This document shows, piece after piece, positions 39,198-47,758 of a stretch of DNA of 64,000 nt. Position 1 is the stretch's first letter, and each line of letters starts with the position of its first letter. The notes under the pieces were generated by a model. The model was not told the origin of the DNA. It saw nothing but the letters and a program-made list of their open reading frames with translations, and searched no databases. The position numbers and the translations under genes are program-made. The DNA comes from Vulcanococcus sp. (GTDB lineage Bacteria > Cyanobacteriota > Cyanobacteriia > PCC-6307 > Cyanobiaceae): the NCBI GenBank assembly GCA_019264575.1, contig JAHUZV010000018.1, forward strand, positions 1 to 64,000, written 5' to 3'.

Positions 39198-40493
39198 TTA
39201 GATGCCCAGACGCTCCCAGATCACACCGAGATTGGCCTGGTGCAGTTCGGTGGCGAAGCACTCGGCCAGTTGCTCGGGGCTGAGGCGTGAGGTCACCTCG
39301 GCATCGGCTTCGAGGTTGGCGCGGAAGTTGCCGCCTTCGGTGTTCCAGGCGGTGTGGGCGTTGCGTTGCACGATGCGGTAAGCGTCTTCGCGGTTGATGC
39401 CGCTCTCCACAAGCGCCAGCAGCACCCGCTGGCTGAACACCACGCCGCCATACACATTCATGTTGCGGGCCATGTTGTCGGGGTACACGCCCAGCCCCTT
39501 CACCACATCGGTCATCTCCCGCAGCATGAAGTGCAGAGTCACCGAGCAGTCGGGCAGCATCATCCGCTCCACCGAGCTGTGGCTGATGTCGCGCTCATGC
39601 CAGAGGGCGCAGTTTTCCAGCGCGGCCACCACATAACTGCGCAGCACGCGGGCTAAGCCGCTGATGCGCTCGCTGCGGATCGGGTTGCGCTTGTGGGGCA
39701 TGGCAGAGCTGCCCTTCTGGCCCTTGGCGAAGTTCTCCTCCACCTCGAGCACATCGGTGCGCTGCATGTTGCGGATCTCGGTGGAGAAGCGCTCCAGGGC
39801 GGCGCCCACCAGGGCGAGGGTTTGGATGTATTCGGCGTGGCGATCGCGGGAGATCACCTGGGTGCTGGCGGTGTCGGGCACCAGGCCGAGCTTGGCGCAG
39901 GCGATCTCCTCCACCCGCGGATCGGTGTTGGCGTAGGTGCCCATGGCGCCAGAGATCTGGCCCACGCTCACGGCCTGTTCGAGCCGCTCGAGCCGCTCCT
40001 GGTTACGCACCACTTCGGCCAGCCAGCCGGCCACCTTGAAGCCGAAGGTGATCGGCTCACCGTGGATGGCGTGGGAGCGGCCGATCATCACGGTGCCCTT
40101 GTGGGCGCGGGCCAGCTCGCGCAGAGCATCGGCCAGCTTGTCGAGTTCGGTGCGCAGCAGCTGCACCGAGGCCTTCATCTGCAGGGCCACGCCGGTGTCG
40201 AGCACATCCGAGCTGGTCATGCCCACGTGGATGTAGCGGCCGGCATCCCCCACGTGCTCGTTCACGTTGGTAAGGAAGGCGATCACGTCGTGACGCACCT
40301 CGGCTTCGATCTCGAGGATGCGCTCCACGCTGAAGCTGGCTTTCTCCTTGATCGTGGCCACGGCCTCGGCGGGCACGCGGCCCAGCTCGCAGTTGGCTTC
40401 GGTGGCGGCAATCTCCACATCCAGCCAGCTCTGGAACTTCGCCTGCTCGCTCCAGATGGCGCCCATCTCGGGCAGGGTGTAACGCTCGATCAA
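39198..40493 (-). CDS. purB: Adenylosuccinate lyase
   Basis: A 431-aa fumarase/aspartase-superfamily enzyme acting twice in purine synthesis (SAICAR to AICAR, adenylosuccinate to AMP). The family signature is GSSAMPHKRNPIRSERISG; GMTSSDVLDTG and MIGRSHAIHGEP supply other active-site residues. The canonical N-terminus MIERYTLPEMGAIW begins at a TTG codon (40493), so a TTG start is supported by homology. A 64-aa unknown gene lies 52 bases upstream on the same strand. Confidence 0.97.
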   Translation of the reverse strand: MIERYTLPEMGAIWSEQAKFQSWLDVEIAATEANCELGRVPAEAVATIKEKASFSVERILEIEAEVRHDVIAFLTNVNEHVGDAGRYIHVGMTSSDVLDTGVALQMKASVQLLRTELDKLADALRELARAHKGTVMIGRSHAIHGEPITFGFKVAGWLAEVVRNQERLERLEQAVSVGQISGAMGTYANTDPRVEEIACAKLGLVPDTASTQVISRDRHAEYIQTLALVGAALERFSTEIRNMQRTDVLEVEENFAKGQKGSSAMPHKRNPIRSERISGLARVLRSYVVAALENCALWHERDISHSSVERMMLPDCSVTLHFMLREMTDVVKGLGVYPDNMARNMNVYGGVVFSQRVLLALVESGINREDAYRIVQRNAHTAWNTEGGNFRANLEADAEVTSRLSPEQLAECFATELHQANLGVIWERLGI

Positions 40494-40545
40494 GGCCGCC
40501 GCGGGCTCACATCCAAACCAATGTATGGGGCGGCCTTCAGCGCGA

Positions 40546-40740
40546 TCAGGCCACTGCCGTGAGCTTGCGGTGCTCCACTTCCCACTGCACCAGCCTCCCC
40601 CAGGCCTGTTGGCGCACCCAGCAGCGGCCGCCGCGGCACTGAATCAGTTGGAAGGGGGGGAGGTCGTCGGGCTGGTTGCGCAGTTTCACGAAGCTGCCCG
40701 GTTGGAGGAGTTCGACCACGTTGGATTGTTGGCGCGGCAT
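40546..40740 (-). CDS. 64-aa conserved hypothetical protein
   Basis: MPRQQSNVVELLQPGSFVKLRNQPDDLPPFQLIQCRGGRCWVRQQAWGR... reads like a compact beta-rich, SH3-like domain: a KLRxxPDD...FQLIQCRGGRCWVRQQAW core with two cysteines, C35 and C40. I do not recognise a characterised relative. It lies upstream of purB on the same strand and is divergent from the TlyA-type gene. Confidence 0.65.
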   Translation of the reverse strand: MPRQQSNVVELLQPGSFVKLRNQPDDLPPFQLIQCRGGRCWVRQQAWGRLVQWEVEHRKLTAVA

Positions 40741-40859
40741 GGGGGATCCCCTGTGCTGAGGGTCATCCTCCGGAGTGTTCCCCGTTTTGCCGCTCCAGCC
40801 CCCGTTTTTGTTCGGTTTCCCCTGTGCTTTTGTGACAGCACGCCAGCACTCCGCTGTTG

Positions 40860-41732
40860 ATGGGCCGCAAGCAACGCCTGGATCTGCAGCTGGTGGAGCT
40901 CGGTTTGGCCACCAGCCGCCAGCAGGCCCAGCAGTTGATCCGGGCCGGCAAGGTGCGCAGCGGCGATCGCGTGCTCGATAAGCCTGGGCTGGATGTTCTG
41001 CCCGATCTGCCCTTGCAGGTGGAGCAACCGCCGCGGTTTGTCTCGCGCGGCGGTGAAAAGCTCCTCGGCGCCTTGGAGGCTTTCCCGATCGAGCTCGCCG
41101 GGCGGGTGTGCCTCGATGGCGGCATCTCCACCGGCGGCTTCACCGACTGCCTGCTCCAGCACGGCGCCAGCCGGGTGTATGGCGTGGATGTGGGTTACGG
41201 GCAAACGGCCTGGAGCCTGCGCACCGATCCGCGCCTGGTGCTCAAGGAGCGCACCAACCTGCGGCATCTGGAGCCGGCTGACCTGTACGGCGACGAGGAT
41301 CCCTGGCCGGATCTGGCGGTGGCGGATGTGTCGTTCATTCGCCTGGCGCTGGTGCTGCCGGCGATTGGTCGGCTTCTACGGCCGGAGCGGCGCGAGGCGC
41401 TGCTGTTGGTGAAGCCGCAGTTCGAGGTGGGCAAAGAGCGCGTGGGTAAGGGCGGCGTGGTGCGCGACCCGGCGGCCCATGTGGATGCGATCGAAGGGGT
41501 GATCGCGGCGGCCGCGGCGGAGGGATGGAGCGCCTGCGGGGTGACGGCCTCCCCCATCACGGGGCCTGCTGGTAATCACGAGTATTTGCTTTGGCTACGA
41601 AGCGGCACCTGGCCTGAGCTGCCTCTGTCGAGCGTGCCTGCCGCCGAGGCTGCGGCGCCACAAAAAAGCGCCGGAGTCGCCCCTGAAGCAGAGGCGATCC
41701 GGCGTTTGGTGGCCGAAACACTGGGGGCCTGA
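40860..41732 (+). CDS. tlyA: TlyA-family rRNA 2'-O-methyltransferase/hemolysin homologue
   Basis: A 290-aa protein with an N-terminal S4 RNA-binding domain (about 1-60, RLDLQLVELGLATSRQQAQQLIRAGKV) and an FtsJ-like methyltransferase domain. The SAM-binding block is LDGGISTGGFTDCLLQ, followed by VYGVDVGYGQ and LAVADVSFIRL. TlyA methylates 16S and 23S rRNA cytidines in mycobacteria; the older hemolysin label is historical. ATG at 40860 is preferred to the TTG just upstream. A Ser/Ala tail is extra. Confidence 0.92.
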   Translation: MGRKQRLDLQLVELGLATSRQQAQQLIRAGKVRSGDRVLDKPGLDVLPDLPLQVEQPPRFVSRGGEKLLGALEAFPIELAGRVCLDGGISTGGFTDCLLQHGASRVYGVDVGYGQTAWSLRTDPRLVLKERTNLRHLEPADLYGDEDPWPDLAVADVSFIRLALVLPAIGRLLRPERREALLLVKPQFEVGKERVGKGGVVRDPAAHVDAIEGVIAAAAAEGWSACGVTASPITGPAGNHEYLLWLRSGTWPELPLSSVPAAEAAAPQKSAGVAPEAEAIRRLVAETLGA

Positions 41733-41769
41733 ACGGCGCCTGCAGGTCGTGTGGCGTGCGGCGGCAGGC

Positions 41770-42150
<381 letters not shown>

Positions 42151-42235
42151 TCAGGAATTCTGGAAAGACACGCGGGGAGCTGGGCCCCGGTAACCCCATT
42201 AGGCCGCAGCTTTCGGGGCGAGGGTGTTGCGATTG

Positions 42236-42249
42236 CTACCGCAGCGGTT
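42236..42249 (-). promoter_or_regulatory. Possible degenerate NtcA-binding site upstream of glnB
   Basis: On the minus strand this reads GTAGCAATCGCAAC, one base from the NtcA consensus GTA-N8-TAC. About 24 bases downstream is TAATGG, a weak -10. Orientation and spacing fit an NtcA-activated promoter for glnB, which is under NtcA control in several cyanobacteria. A match this degenerate could be chance. Confidence 0.35.
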
Positions 42250-42295
42250 GCCCGGGGGCGGCTGCCTAGCATCCGGCCTGAGACCATCCCTGCCG

Positions 42296-42697
42296 ATGAG
42301 CGCCGATCAGACCCGCACCCCCCTCTATGGAGAGCGGGCCATCGCCGAAGCGGAGCTGATTTGTTTCGATAATCCGCGTCCGGGCCGGGCCTACGAGGTG
42401 TCGATCACCCTGCCGGAATTCACCTGCAAGTGCCCCTTCTCGGGCTATCCCGACTTCGCCACCCTGCGCCTCACCTATCAGCCAGGCCCCCGCGTGATGG
42501 AGCTCAAGGCGATCAAGCTCTACGTGAACAGCTACCGGGATCGCTCCATCTCCCATGAGGAGGTCACCAACCGCATCCTCGACGACTTCGTGGCCGCCTG
42601 CGCACCGGTATGGATGGAGCTCGAGGCCGATTTCAATCCCCGCGGCAACGTGCACACCGTGATCCGCGCCAGCCACGGCACCCGTCAGCCCTGCTGA
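42296..42697 (+). CDS. queF: NADPH-dependent preQ1 synthase QueF
   Basis: A 133-aa tunnelling-fold nitrile reductase that reduces preQ0 to preQ1 for queuosine in tRNA. The catalytic cysteine is C46 in [16 protein letters not shown], with D53 as the proton donor, and the substrate-binding [16 protein letters not shown] follows. The short unimodular form fits the family. ATG at 42296. Its last 13 bases overlap the convergent ccs1 gene. Confidence 0.96.
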   Translation: MSADQTRTPLYGERAIAEAELICFDNPRPGRAYEVSITLPEFTCKCPFSGYPDFATLRLTYQPGPRVMELKAIKLYVNSYRDRSISHEEVTNRILDDFVAACAPVWMELEADFNPRGNVHTVIRASHGTRQPC

Positions 42698-43980
42698 AGA
42701 TCCACCAGCAGCGCGGGCAGCTCCCGCGAGAAGGCCGCCAGGTTGCGGTTGCACAGCCCCGCCACGTGCAGCTTCTGCTGTTCGGGCTCGGCGATGGCCC
42801 AGAGCTGGCGGGTGGCGATCAGGCTTAAGGCGCCGCCCGCCAGCGCGATGGCAAAGCCGGCGTACACCAGAGGCACCCCGGGGTCACGCTTGAGCAGCAG
42901 ACCACTGGCGGGCACCACCCCGGCGATACGCAACGGGATACCAGCGATCTCCGCCGGCCCCCCGCCGGGCACCAACGTGCCCAGCACCTCGGCTTCGGCG
43001 GAATACACCGTCACAGGGCCCTGTTCGCTGGAGAGCGACACGAGCACCGGGTTGCTGCCATCGGGGCGTGTGGGCAGCACGATGCCCCACACCTGATCCC
43101 CTAGCTGCGGGAAGCTCTGCAGCGGCAGTTCCAGGATCGGGCTCTTGCCCAGCTGCACCTGGATGGCGGCCAGGGCCCAGTCGGCCTGGTACACCGTCAT
43201 CCCCTGGAAGCGCAGGGGGTGGTTCACGCTGATTTCGCGGTTGGTGGCGCTCATCGGCTCCGCTGCAGTGGGATCACCGGGCTGCAGACGCAGCTGGGAG
43301 CGGAATTGCTCGGGCCGTCCGGCCGGGTCGCGTTCGATGCCGAAGTCCTCGAGCGTCACGGTGAGCTGGGTTTCGCCGCGGCGGTTGAGCAGCTCCAGCT
43401 CATTGCCGGGGGCGAGGAAGCGCTCGAGCCGCTGACCGGCCAGGGCACCCCAGGCTGCTCCCACCATCAGCACCACAAGGCCGGCGTGCACCAGCAGCGG
43501 GCCCACCCGGCCGCTCACGCCTCGCCGGGCTGCCAGGCGATGGGGGTGGGGTTGCACCTGCCAGCCGCGCTGTTGAAGCAGCGCCTGCAGTTGGCCCAGT
43601 TGGCTTTCGGCATTGGGGCTGCTGAGGGTTTCCGCCAGGGTGAGCTTGCTCAGCTGCCGCGGGCTGCTGTAGTCGATCCAGCGCAGGGCGGCCTGCAGGG
43701 CCGGCCACTGGCGGCGCCAGCTGCAGAGGATTAGCGATAACCCCAACCAGGCCAGAAGGGCCAGAAACCAGTTGCTCGAATACACGTGATCGAGCTGCAG
43801 GCGCAGAATCGCATCGCCGTTGAGCAGCCCCAGCCAAGGCTGGCCGTCGTAGACGCGGTGGTAGAGCTCTGCGCTCTCCTGCTGCGGCACCAGCGTGCCC
43901 AGGCCGCTGGCGATGGCGATCAGGATCAATAGCCCGATGGCCAAGCGCAGGTCGGAGATCCAGGCGATCAGGCGTTTCAT
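42685..43980 (-). CDS. ccs1: Cytochrome c biogenesis protein Ccs1 (ResB-like)
   Basis: A 431-aa system II cytochrome c maturation protein that, with CcsA, delivers haem to apocytochromes on the lumenal side. Hydrophobic segments lie near residues 15-33, 67-87 and 155-180, and near the C-terminus ([19 protein letters not shown]). A large soluble domain sits between the third and last segments. ATG 43980 ([12 protein letters not shown]) is used. ccdA lies 18 bases upstream, forming ccdA-ccs1. Confidence 0.92.
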   Translation of the reverse strand: MKRLIAWISDLRLAIGLLILIAIASGLGTLVPQQESAELYHRVYDGQPWLGLLNGDAILRLQLDHVYSSNWFLALLAWLGLSLILCSWRRQWPALQAALRWIDYSSPRQLSKLTLAETLSSPNAESQLGQLQALLQQRGWQVQPHPHRLAARRGVSGRVGPLLVHAGLVVLMVGAAWGALAGQRLERFLAPGNELELLNRRGETQLTVTLEDFGIERDPAGRPEQFRSQLRLQPGDPTAAEPMSATNREISVNHPLRFQGMTVYQADWALAAIQVQLGKSPILELPLQSFPQLGDQVWGIVLPTRPDGSNPVLVSLSSEQGPVTVYSAEAEVLGTLVPGGGPAEIAGIPLRIAGVVPASGLLLKRDPGVPLVYAGFAIALAGGALSLIATRQLWAIAEPEQQKLHVAGLCNRNLAAFSRELPALLVDLQQG

Positions 43981-43998
43981 CAACAATGCGGGGAGATC

Positions 43999-44715
43999 TC
44001 AGCCCCAGCGGGCCAGAAGGGTGAGTGTGCCTGTAGCCAGCAGCACCACGCCGCTGATAGGGGGAACCCACTGGCCCAGGGCACGTAGGGCCAACAGCCG
44101 CGGCACCCAGGCGGCAGCTGTGCCCGCGAGTAGCAATGGCATCACTTGTCCGGCGGCAAACGCGGTGAGCAACACCACGCCCGCTAGCGGATCGCCAGCC
44201 TGGGCGATCCAGGCCAGCAACACGGCTAACACAGGTGTGGTGCATGGGGAAGCGGCCAGCCCGAAGGCCAGGCCAGCCGCCAGCGGTGCCAGCGCCTTGG
44301 GCACCCGCTGACGCCATTGCTCGGGATCGGGCCCGCTCGGCAACTGCAGGGGCAGCAGACCGAGCAGGTTGAGGCCCATCAGCACCGCCAGCACGGCAAC
44401 CACGGTGGGAATCAAGCCAGGCACCTGGCCGTAGATGCGGCCCAGGGCACCGCTGGCCAGGCCCAGCAGCACCAGCGACGCCACGATGCCGCCGCAAAAG
44501 CTGAGGCTGCGCTGCCAAGGGCGCTCCTGCTGGTCGTCAAAACCGGCCAGGTAGGCCAGGGTGATCGGCAGCAGCGACAGGGAGCAGGGGCCGAGGCTGG
44601 TGAGCAGGCCACCGGCGAACACCAACAGCAGCGTCAGGGCACCGGGATGGGCCAGAGAGGTGCTGAGCAGCTGCTCTCCGCTGCGGGCCCAGTCGGCCAG
44701 GGCCGGAGCCACCAT
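43999..44715 (-). CDS. ccdA: Cytochrome c biogenesis thiol transporter CcdA
   Basis: A 238-aa polytopic protein with about six membrane segments. The redox cysteines are C44 (LGPCSLSLLP) and C158 (ASPCTTPV), in the two symmetry-related positions of the CcdA/DsbD family. It passes reducing equivalents across the membrane to keep apocytochrome CXXCH cysteines reduced. ATG at 44715. ccs1 follows 18 bases downstream; ftsW lies upstream, 25 bases away on the same strand. Confidence 0.94.
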   Translation of the reverse strand: MVAPALADWARSGEQLLSTSLAHPGALTLLLVFAGGLLTSLGPCSLSLLPITLAYLAGFDDQQERPWQRSLSFCGGIVASLVLLGLASGALGRIYGQVPGLIPTVVAVLAVLMGLNLLGLLPLQLPSGPDPEQWRQRVPKALAPLAAGLAFGLAASPCTTPVLAVLLAWIAQAGDPLAGVVLLTAFAAGQVMPLLLAGTAAAWVPRLLALRALGQWVPPISGVVLLATGTLTLLARWG

Positions 44716-44740
44716 CGCGGTTCTTGAGTCGGCAGTGGGG

Positions 44741-45940
44741 TCAGCCTATCGAGAGGGTTCCGCGCGCTGAGCCTTCCCGCTGGCGCTCTTCGCGGCGGCG
44801 CGGCCGCCCGGGCTCGAGCCCGGCGCCTTCCAGGGCGCAGCGCAGCAGTAGGCCGGCGGTGAGCAGGCTGGAGAGCAGGGAATTGCCGCCGTAGCTGATC
44901 ATCGGCAGCGGCAGGCCGGTGGTGGGCATGGCGCCGCTGGCCACAGCGATGTTGAGGATCGATTGCCCCACCAAGAGGCTGGTGCAGCCGATCGCCACAA
45001 GCCGTTGTTGGTTGCTGCGGCAGCTCAGGGCCACCCGCAGCCCTACAAAGCCGAAGAGCAACAGAAACAGCAGCAGCACCACCGAGCCCACGTAGCCGAA
45101 TTCCTCGGCAAACACGGCAAAGATGAAATCGGTGCTCTGGATCGGCAGGTATTGCAGCTTCTGGGTTGAAAGGCCGAAGCCTTCACCCCACACACCGCCC
45201 GAGCCGATGGCCAGCAGGCTCTGCACCAGCTGATAGCCATCACCCTGGGCATCCTTCCAAGGGTTGAGGAAGGAGGTCACCCGGATGCGTTGGTACTCGT
45301 TGATCGAGATGCTTCCGATTGCCACGCTGAGGCCGACGCCCGCGCTGCCGAGCATCGCCCATAGCGGTAGGCCCGATGCCAGTGCCATCAGCCAGAGCAG
45401 GATCCCGCAAAGGGCTGCCGTGCTCAGGTTGGGCTGCTTGAGGATCAACCCGAGGGTGACGGCGAACACCCCAAGCCAGGTGAGCTTCTGATCCGGAGCG
45501 ATGCGGCTCCAGTGGGAGAACAGAGCAGCACCCTGCAGCACCAGGAAGGGTTTGATCAACTCGGTGGGCTGGATCTGAATCGGCCCGATCACCAGCCAGC
45601 GGCTAGCGCCGTTCACTGTGCTGCCGATCACCAGGGTGAGGGCCACGAGCACCATGCCCACCAGCAGGGCAGGGCCGGCCATGCGCAGCCACCGCCGCAG
45701 GTTGATCTTCACCCCTAGATAGAGGAGGCCCCAGCTGGCCACCATCCAGATGGCCTGGCGCCTGAGGTAGTAGGTGGGATCTCCCATCTCGCGGGCAGCC
45801 ACCCACCAGCTGGCAGAGCCGAGCACCACCAGGCCCAGCACGCTCCACAAGGCCACCATGCCCAGCAGCAGGCGCGCTTCCGCAGGCCAGTGCTGAAAGG
45901 GCACAGGCAGCAGAGCGGATGAGTTGCCGGAACGGGCCAA
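44741..45940 (-). CDS. ftsW: Cell-division SEDS protein FtsW
   Basis: A 399-aa polytopic glycosyltransferase of septal peptidoglycan synthesis. SEDS features: VLGSASWWVAAREMGDPTYYLRRQAIW, QIQPTELIKPFLVLQGA, QSLLAIGSGGVWGEGFG and the C-terminal GLPLPMISYGGNSLL. The first usable codon in the frame is TTG at 45940; a GTG at 45904 (VPFQHWP) would be a shorter alternative. It lies downstream of the apc cluster on the same strand, separated by the apcC terminator, and precedes ccdA-ccs1. Confidence 0.93.
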   Translation of the reverse strand: MARSGNSSALLPVPFQHWPAEARLLLGMVALWSVLGLVVLGSASWWVAAREMGDPTYYLRRQAIWMVASWGLLYLGVKINLRRWLRMAGPALLVGMVLVALTLVIGSTVNGASRWLVIGPIQIQPTELIKPFLVLQGAALFSHWSRIAPDQKLTWLGVFAVTLGLILKQPNLSTAALCGILLWLMALASGLPLWAMLGSAGVGLSVAIGSISINEYQRIRVTSFLNPWKDAQGDGYQLVQSLLAIGSGGVWGEGFGLSTQKLQYLPIQSTDFIFAVFAEEFGYVGSVVLLLFLLLFGFVGLRVALSCRSNQQRLVAIGCTSLLVGQSILNIAVASGAMPTTGLPLPMISYGGNSLLSSLLTAGLLLRCALEGAGLEPGRPRRREERQREGSARGTLSIG

Positions 45941-46003
45941 TGCTGCGCAGAACTGAGGTTCCGACTATCCCGTACTTGCGGCGGCCTTGCCAACACGCGC
46001 GCA

Positions 46004-46033
46004 ATAAAAAAGCCCGGCACTGCCGGGCTTTTG
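46004..46033 (-). terminator. Rho-independent terminator of apcA-apcB-apcC
   Basis: Read on the minus strand, a near-perfect hairpin AAAAGCCCGG/CCGGGCTTTT is followed by a run of Ts (TTTTTTATT), 34 bases after the apcC stop. This ends the allophycocyanin transcript before ftsW. Confidence 0.92.
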
Positions 46034-46066
46034 AGAGACGCGAATCGGTCGGAATGGCTCTGAAGA

Positions 46067-46267
46067 TCAGTTGCCCACGTTCACCTGACGGCGACCGGAG
46101 ACCAGTTCAACCTTCAGGATCTTGCCGCCTTGCTTCATGATCCGCTGCTGCTCAGCGAACCAGCTTTCATAAGGCACCCACTTGGTGAAGAAGGTGTTCT
46201 GCAGCTCGCGCTGGGAACGGGCCTTTTCAGGGCTAGGGATGCAGGCTGTGATTTTGAACAGGCGCAT
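46067..46267 (-). CDS. apcC: Allophycocyanin core linker Lc7.8
   Basis: A 66-aa phycobilisome small core linker, MRLFKITACIPSPEKARSQRELQNTFF..., ending GGKILKVELVSGRRQVNVGN; a CpcD/FNR-type linker fold. It caps the allophycocyanin trimers in the core cylinders. ATG at 46267. It follows apcB by 32 bases; a strong terminator lies just beyond. Confidence 0.98.
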   Translation of the reverse strand: MRLFKITACIPSPEKARSQRELQNTFFTKWVPYESWFAEQQRIMKQGGKILKVELVSGRRQVNVGN

Positions 46268-46299
46268 GGGGGATCCTCGAAGTGTGCCGAAGGCGTGGA

Positions 46300-46788
46300 T
46301 CAGTTACCCAGGCCGGAGCTGATGTAGTCGAAGTACACACCCATTTCGCGGCCGGCATCGGGGCCCACCAGGGAGGCGGTCACTTCCTTCATGGCTTGGA
46401 TCGACTGCACGGTGGCGCCGATGGGCACGCCCAGGGAGTTGTAGGTCTCCTTGAGGCCGTTCAGCACACGCTCGTCGAGGATCGAGGTGTCGCCAGCCAG
46501 CATGGCGTAGGTGGCGTAGCGCAGGTAGTAGTCGAGGTCGCGGATGCAAGCTGCATAGCGACGAGTGGTGTACATGTTGCCGCCGGGACGGGTGATGTCC
46601 GAGTACAGCAGCGCTTTAGCAACGGCTTCTTTGATGATCGCGGAAGCGTTGGCGCTGATGGTGGCAGCGGCACGAACGCGGAGCTCACCGCTGGCGAAGT
46701 ACTGCTCCAGGCGCCCCATGGAGGAGGTGTCCAGGTAGAGGCCCTGGACGTCGGCCTGGTTGATGACGTTGGTGATGGCGTCTTGCAT
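46300..46788 (-). CDS. apcB: Allophycocyanin beta subunit
   Basis: A 162-aa globin-like phycobiliprotein of the phycobilisome core. The phycocyanobilin ligand is C81 ([19 protein letters not shown]). N71 (PGGNMYTT) is the conserved asparagine that is gamma-N-methylated in beta subunits. ATG at 46788. It lies 41 bases downstream of apcA. Confidence 0.99.
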   Translation of the reverse strand: MQDAITNVINQADVQGLYLDTSSMGRLEQYFASGELRVRAAATISANASAIIKEAVAKALLYSDITRPGGNMYTTRRYAACIRDLDYYLRYATYAMLAGDTSILDERVLNGLKETYNSLGVPIGATVQSIQAMKEVTASLVGPDAGREMGVYFDYISSGLGN

Positions 46789-46829
46789 GGAACCTGATGG
46801 AAGAGGCGGTGGTTAGAGAAGAAAGATCC

Positions 46830-47315
46830 TCAGGAGAGGGCGCCGACGACGTAGTCGAAGTAGAAGCCAGCCTCTTCGGCATCAGCGCCGGTGAGCAGAC
46901 CCATGGCGGCGTTCTTCATCTCGCGCACGGCTTCAGCCATGGCTTCGAGGGGGGTGCCCAGGGAGCGATACATCTCCTTGGCGCCGATGATGCCGATCTC
47001 TTCGATCGGGGTCACATCACCAGCGATGATGCCGTAGGTCACCAGGCGCAGGTAGTAATCCATGTCCCGCAGGCACGACGCGGTCATTTCCTCACCGTAG
47101 GCGTTGCCGCCGGGGGAAATCACGTCGGGGCGCTTCTGGAACAGAGCACCGCCAGCGGTCTTAACAATGCGCTCGCGGCTCTCGGCCAGGACCTGGGCGA
47201 CGCGAAGACGACGCTGACCGCCGCTCACGAAAGCCTTGATCTGGTCGAGTTCGCCAGGGCTGAGGTAGCGGGCTTCGGCGTCCGCGTTGATGATCGAGTT
47301 GGAGACGATGCTCAT
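46830..47315 (-). CDS. apcA: Allophycocyanin alpha subunit
   Basis: A 161-aa phycobiliprotein starting [20 protein letters not shown]. The phycocyanobilin attachment site is C81 ([20 protein letters not shown]). It pairs with ApcB to form the alpha-beta protomer. ATG at 47315 is fixed by homology; the frame continues upstream without homology. The 5' leader contains a perfect 24-bp inverted repeat (47381-47432). Confidence 0.99.
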   Translation of the reverse strand: MSIVSNSIINADAEARYLSPGELDQIKAFVSGGQRRLRVAQVLAESRERIVKTAGGALFQKRPDVISPGGNAYGEEMTASCLRDMDYYLRLVTYGIIAGDVTPIEEIGIIGAKEMYRSLGTPLEAMAEAVREMKNAAMGLLTGADAEEAGFYFDYVVGALS

Positions 47316-47675
47316 GCAGTTCTGCCTCGAAACAAGCGGTCGCCTGAACGGTGACCGATATCCGGTGGGTAAGGGGGAGTCTTTAAGCCTTGCGCCTGTC
47401 GCAGTGAACTGCGACAGGCGCAAGGCTTAAAGGGCGCGGCAGGGTTGCTGTCCGCCGATTCATTCTGAGGCAGAGCCCCGCGGCTCCCCGGCCCCCGGTA
47501 ACAGTTCTTCACGGCGATCTGGATCGCCGAAAAGCCTTGCCTTGACTGGCTTTAGCTCCTGTGGAGAATAAGCTTGATCTGAGGTGATTGTTAACAGTCA
47601 AATGCTGTTGTGTGCTCGCTTGATTGTCTGCCGTGTTGGGTAATCCGTTGGTTTCTTAACAAGAACTCTGGCCAT
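47316..47675 (-). promoter_or_regulatory. Promoter and structured leader of apcABC
   Basis: There is no gene in these 360 bases between the apcE terminator and the apcA start. Visible structures are a perfect 24-bp inverted repeat with a 4-nt loop (47381-47432), a perfect 8-bp palindrome CGGCGATC-TG-GATCGCCG (47512-47529), and a shorter GAGCC/GGCTC stem (47473-47486). The upstream half (47560-47670) is AT-richer and probably holds the promoter; I could not identify a convincing -10/-35 pair. Confidence 0.55.
47381..47432. repeat. Perfect 24-bp inverted repeat (hairpin) in the apcA leader
   Basis: Arm 1 is 47381-47404 (starts CTTTAAGC) and arm 2 is 47409-47432 (ends GCTTAAAG), exact reverse complements, separated by TGAA. 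The apex-proximal edge of the stem lies about 66 bases upstream of the apcA ATG. No T-tract follows on the apc strand. Confidence 0.9.
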
Positions 47676-47710
47676 GGAAAAACCCCGGCTTTTCAGGGCC
47701 GGGGTTTAGT
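47676..47710 (-). terminator. Rho-independent terminator of apcE
   Basis: On the minus strand the hairpin AACCCCGGC...GCCGGGGTT (9-bp stem, 8-nt loop) runs into TTTTTCC, about 50 bases past the apcE stop. It separates apcE from the apcABC transcript. Confidence 0.9.
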
Positions 47711-47758
47711 TGTGTTCACCGGTTTGGCCTCGTGGAGCTCGTGAGAGCCCTCGGAAGC

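Noticed and set aside
47596..47601. TTGACT on the minus strand as the apcA -35 element
   Set aside because: No acceptable -10 lies 16-18 bases downstream; the nearest TATTCT is 25 bases away.
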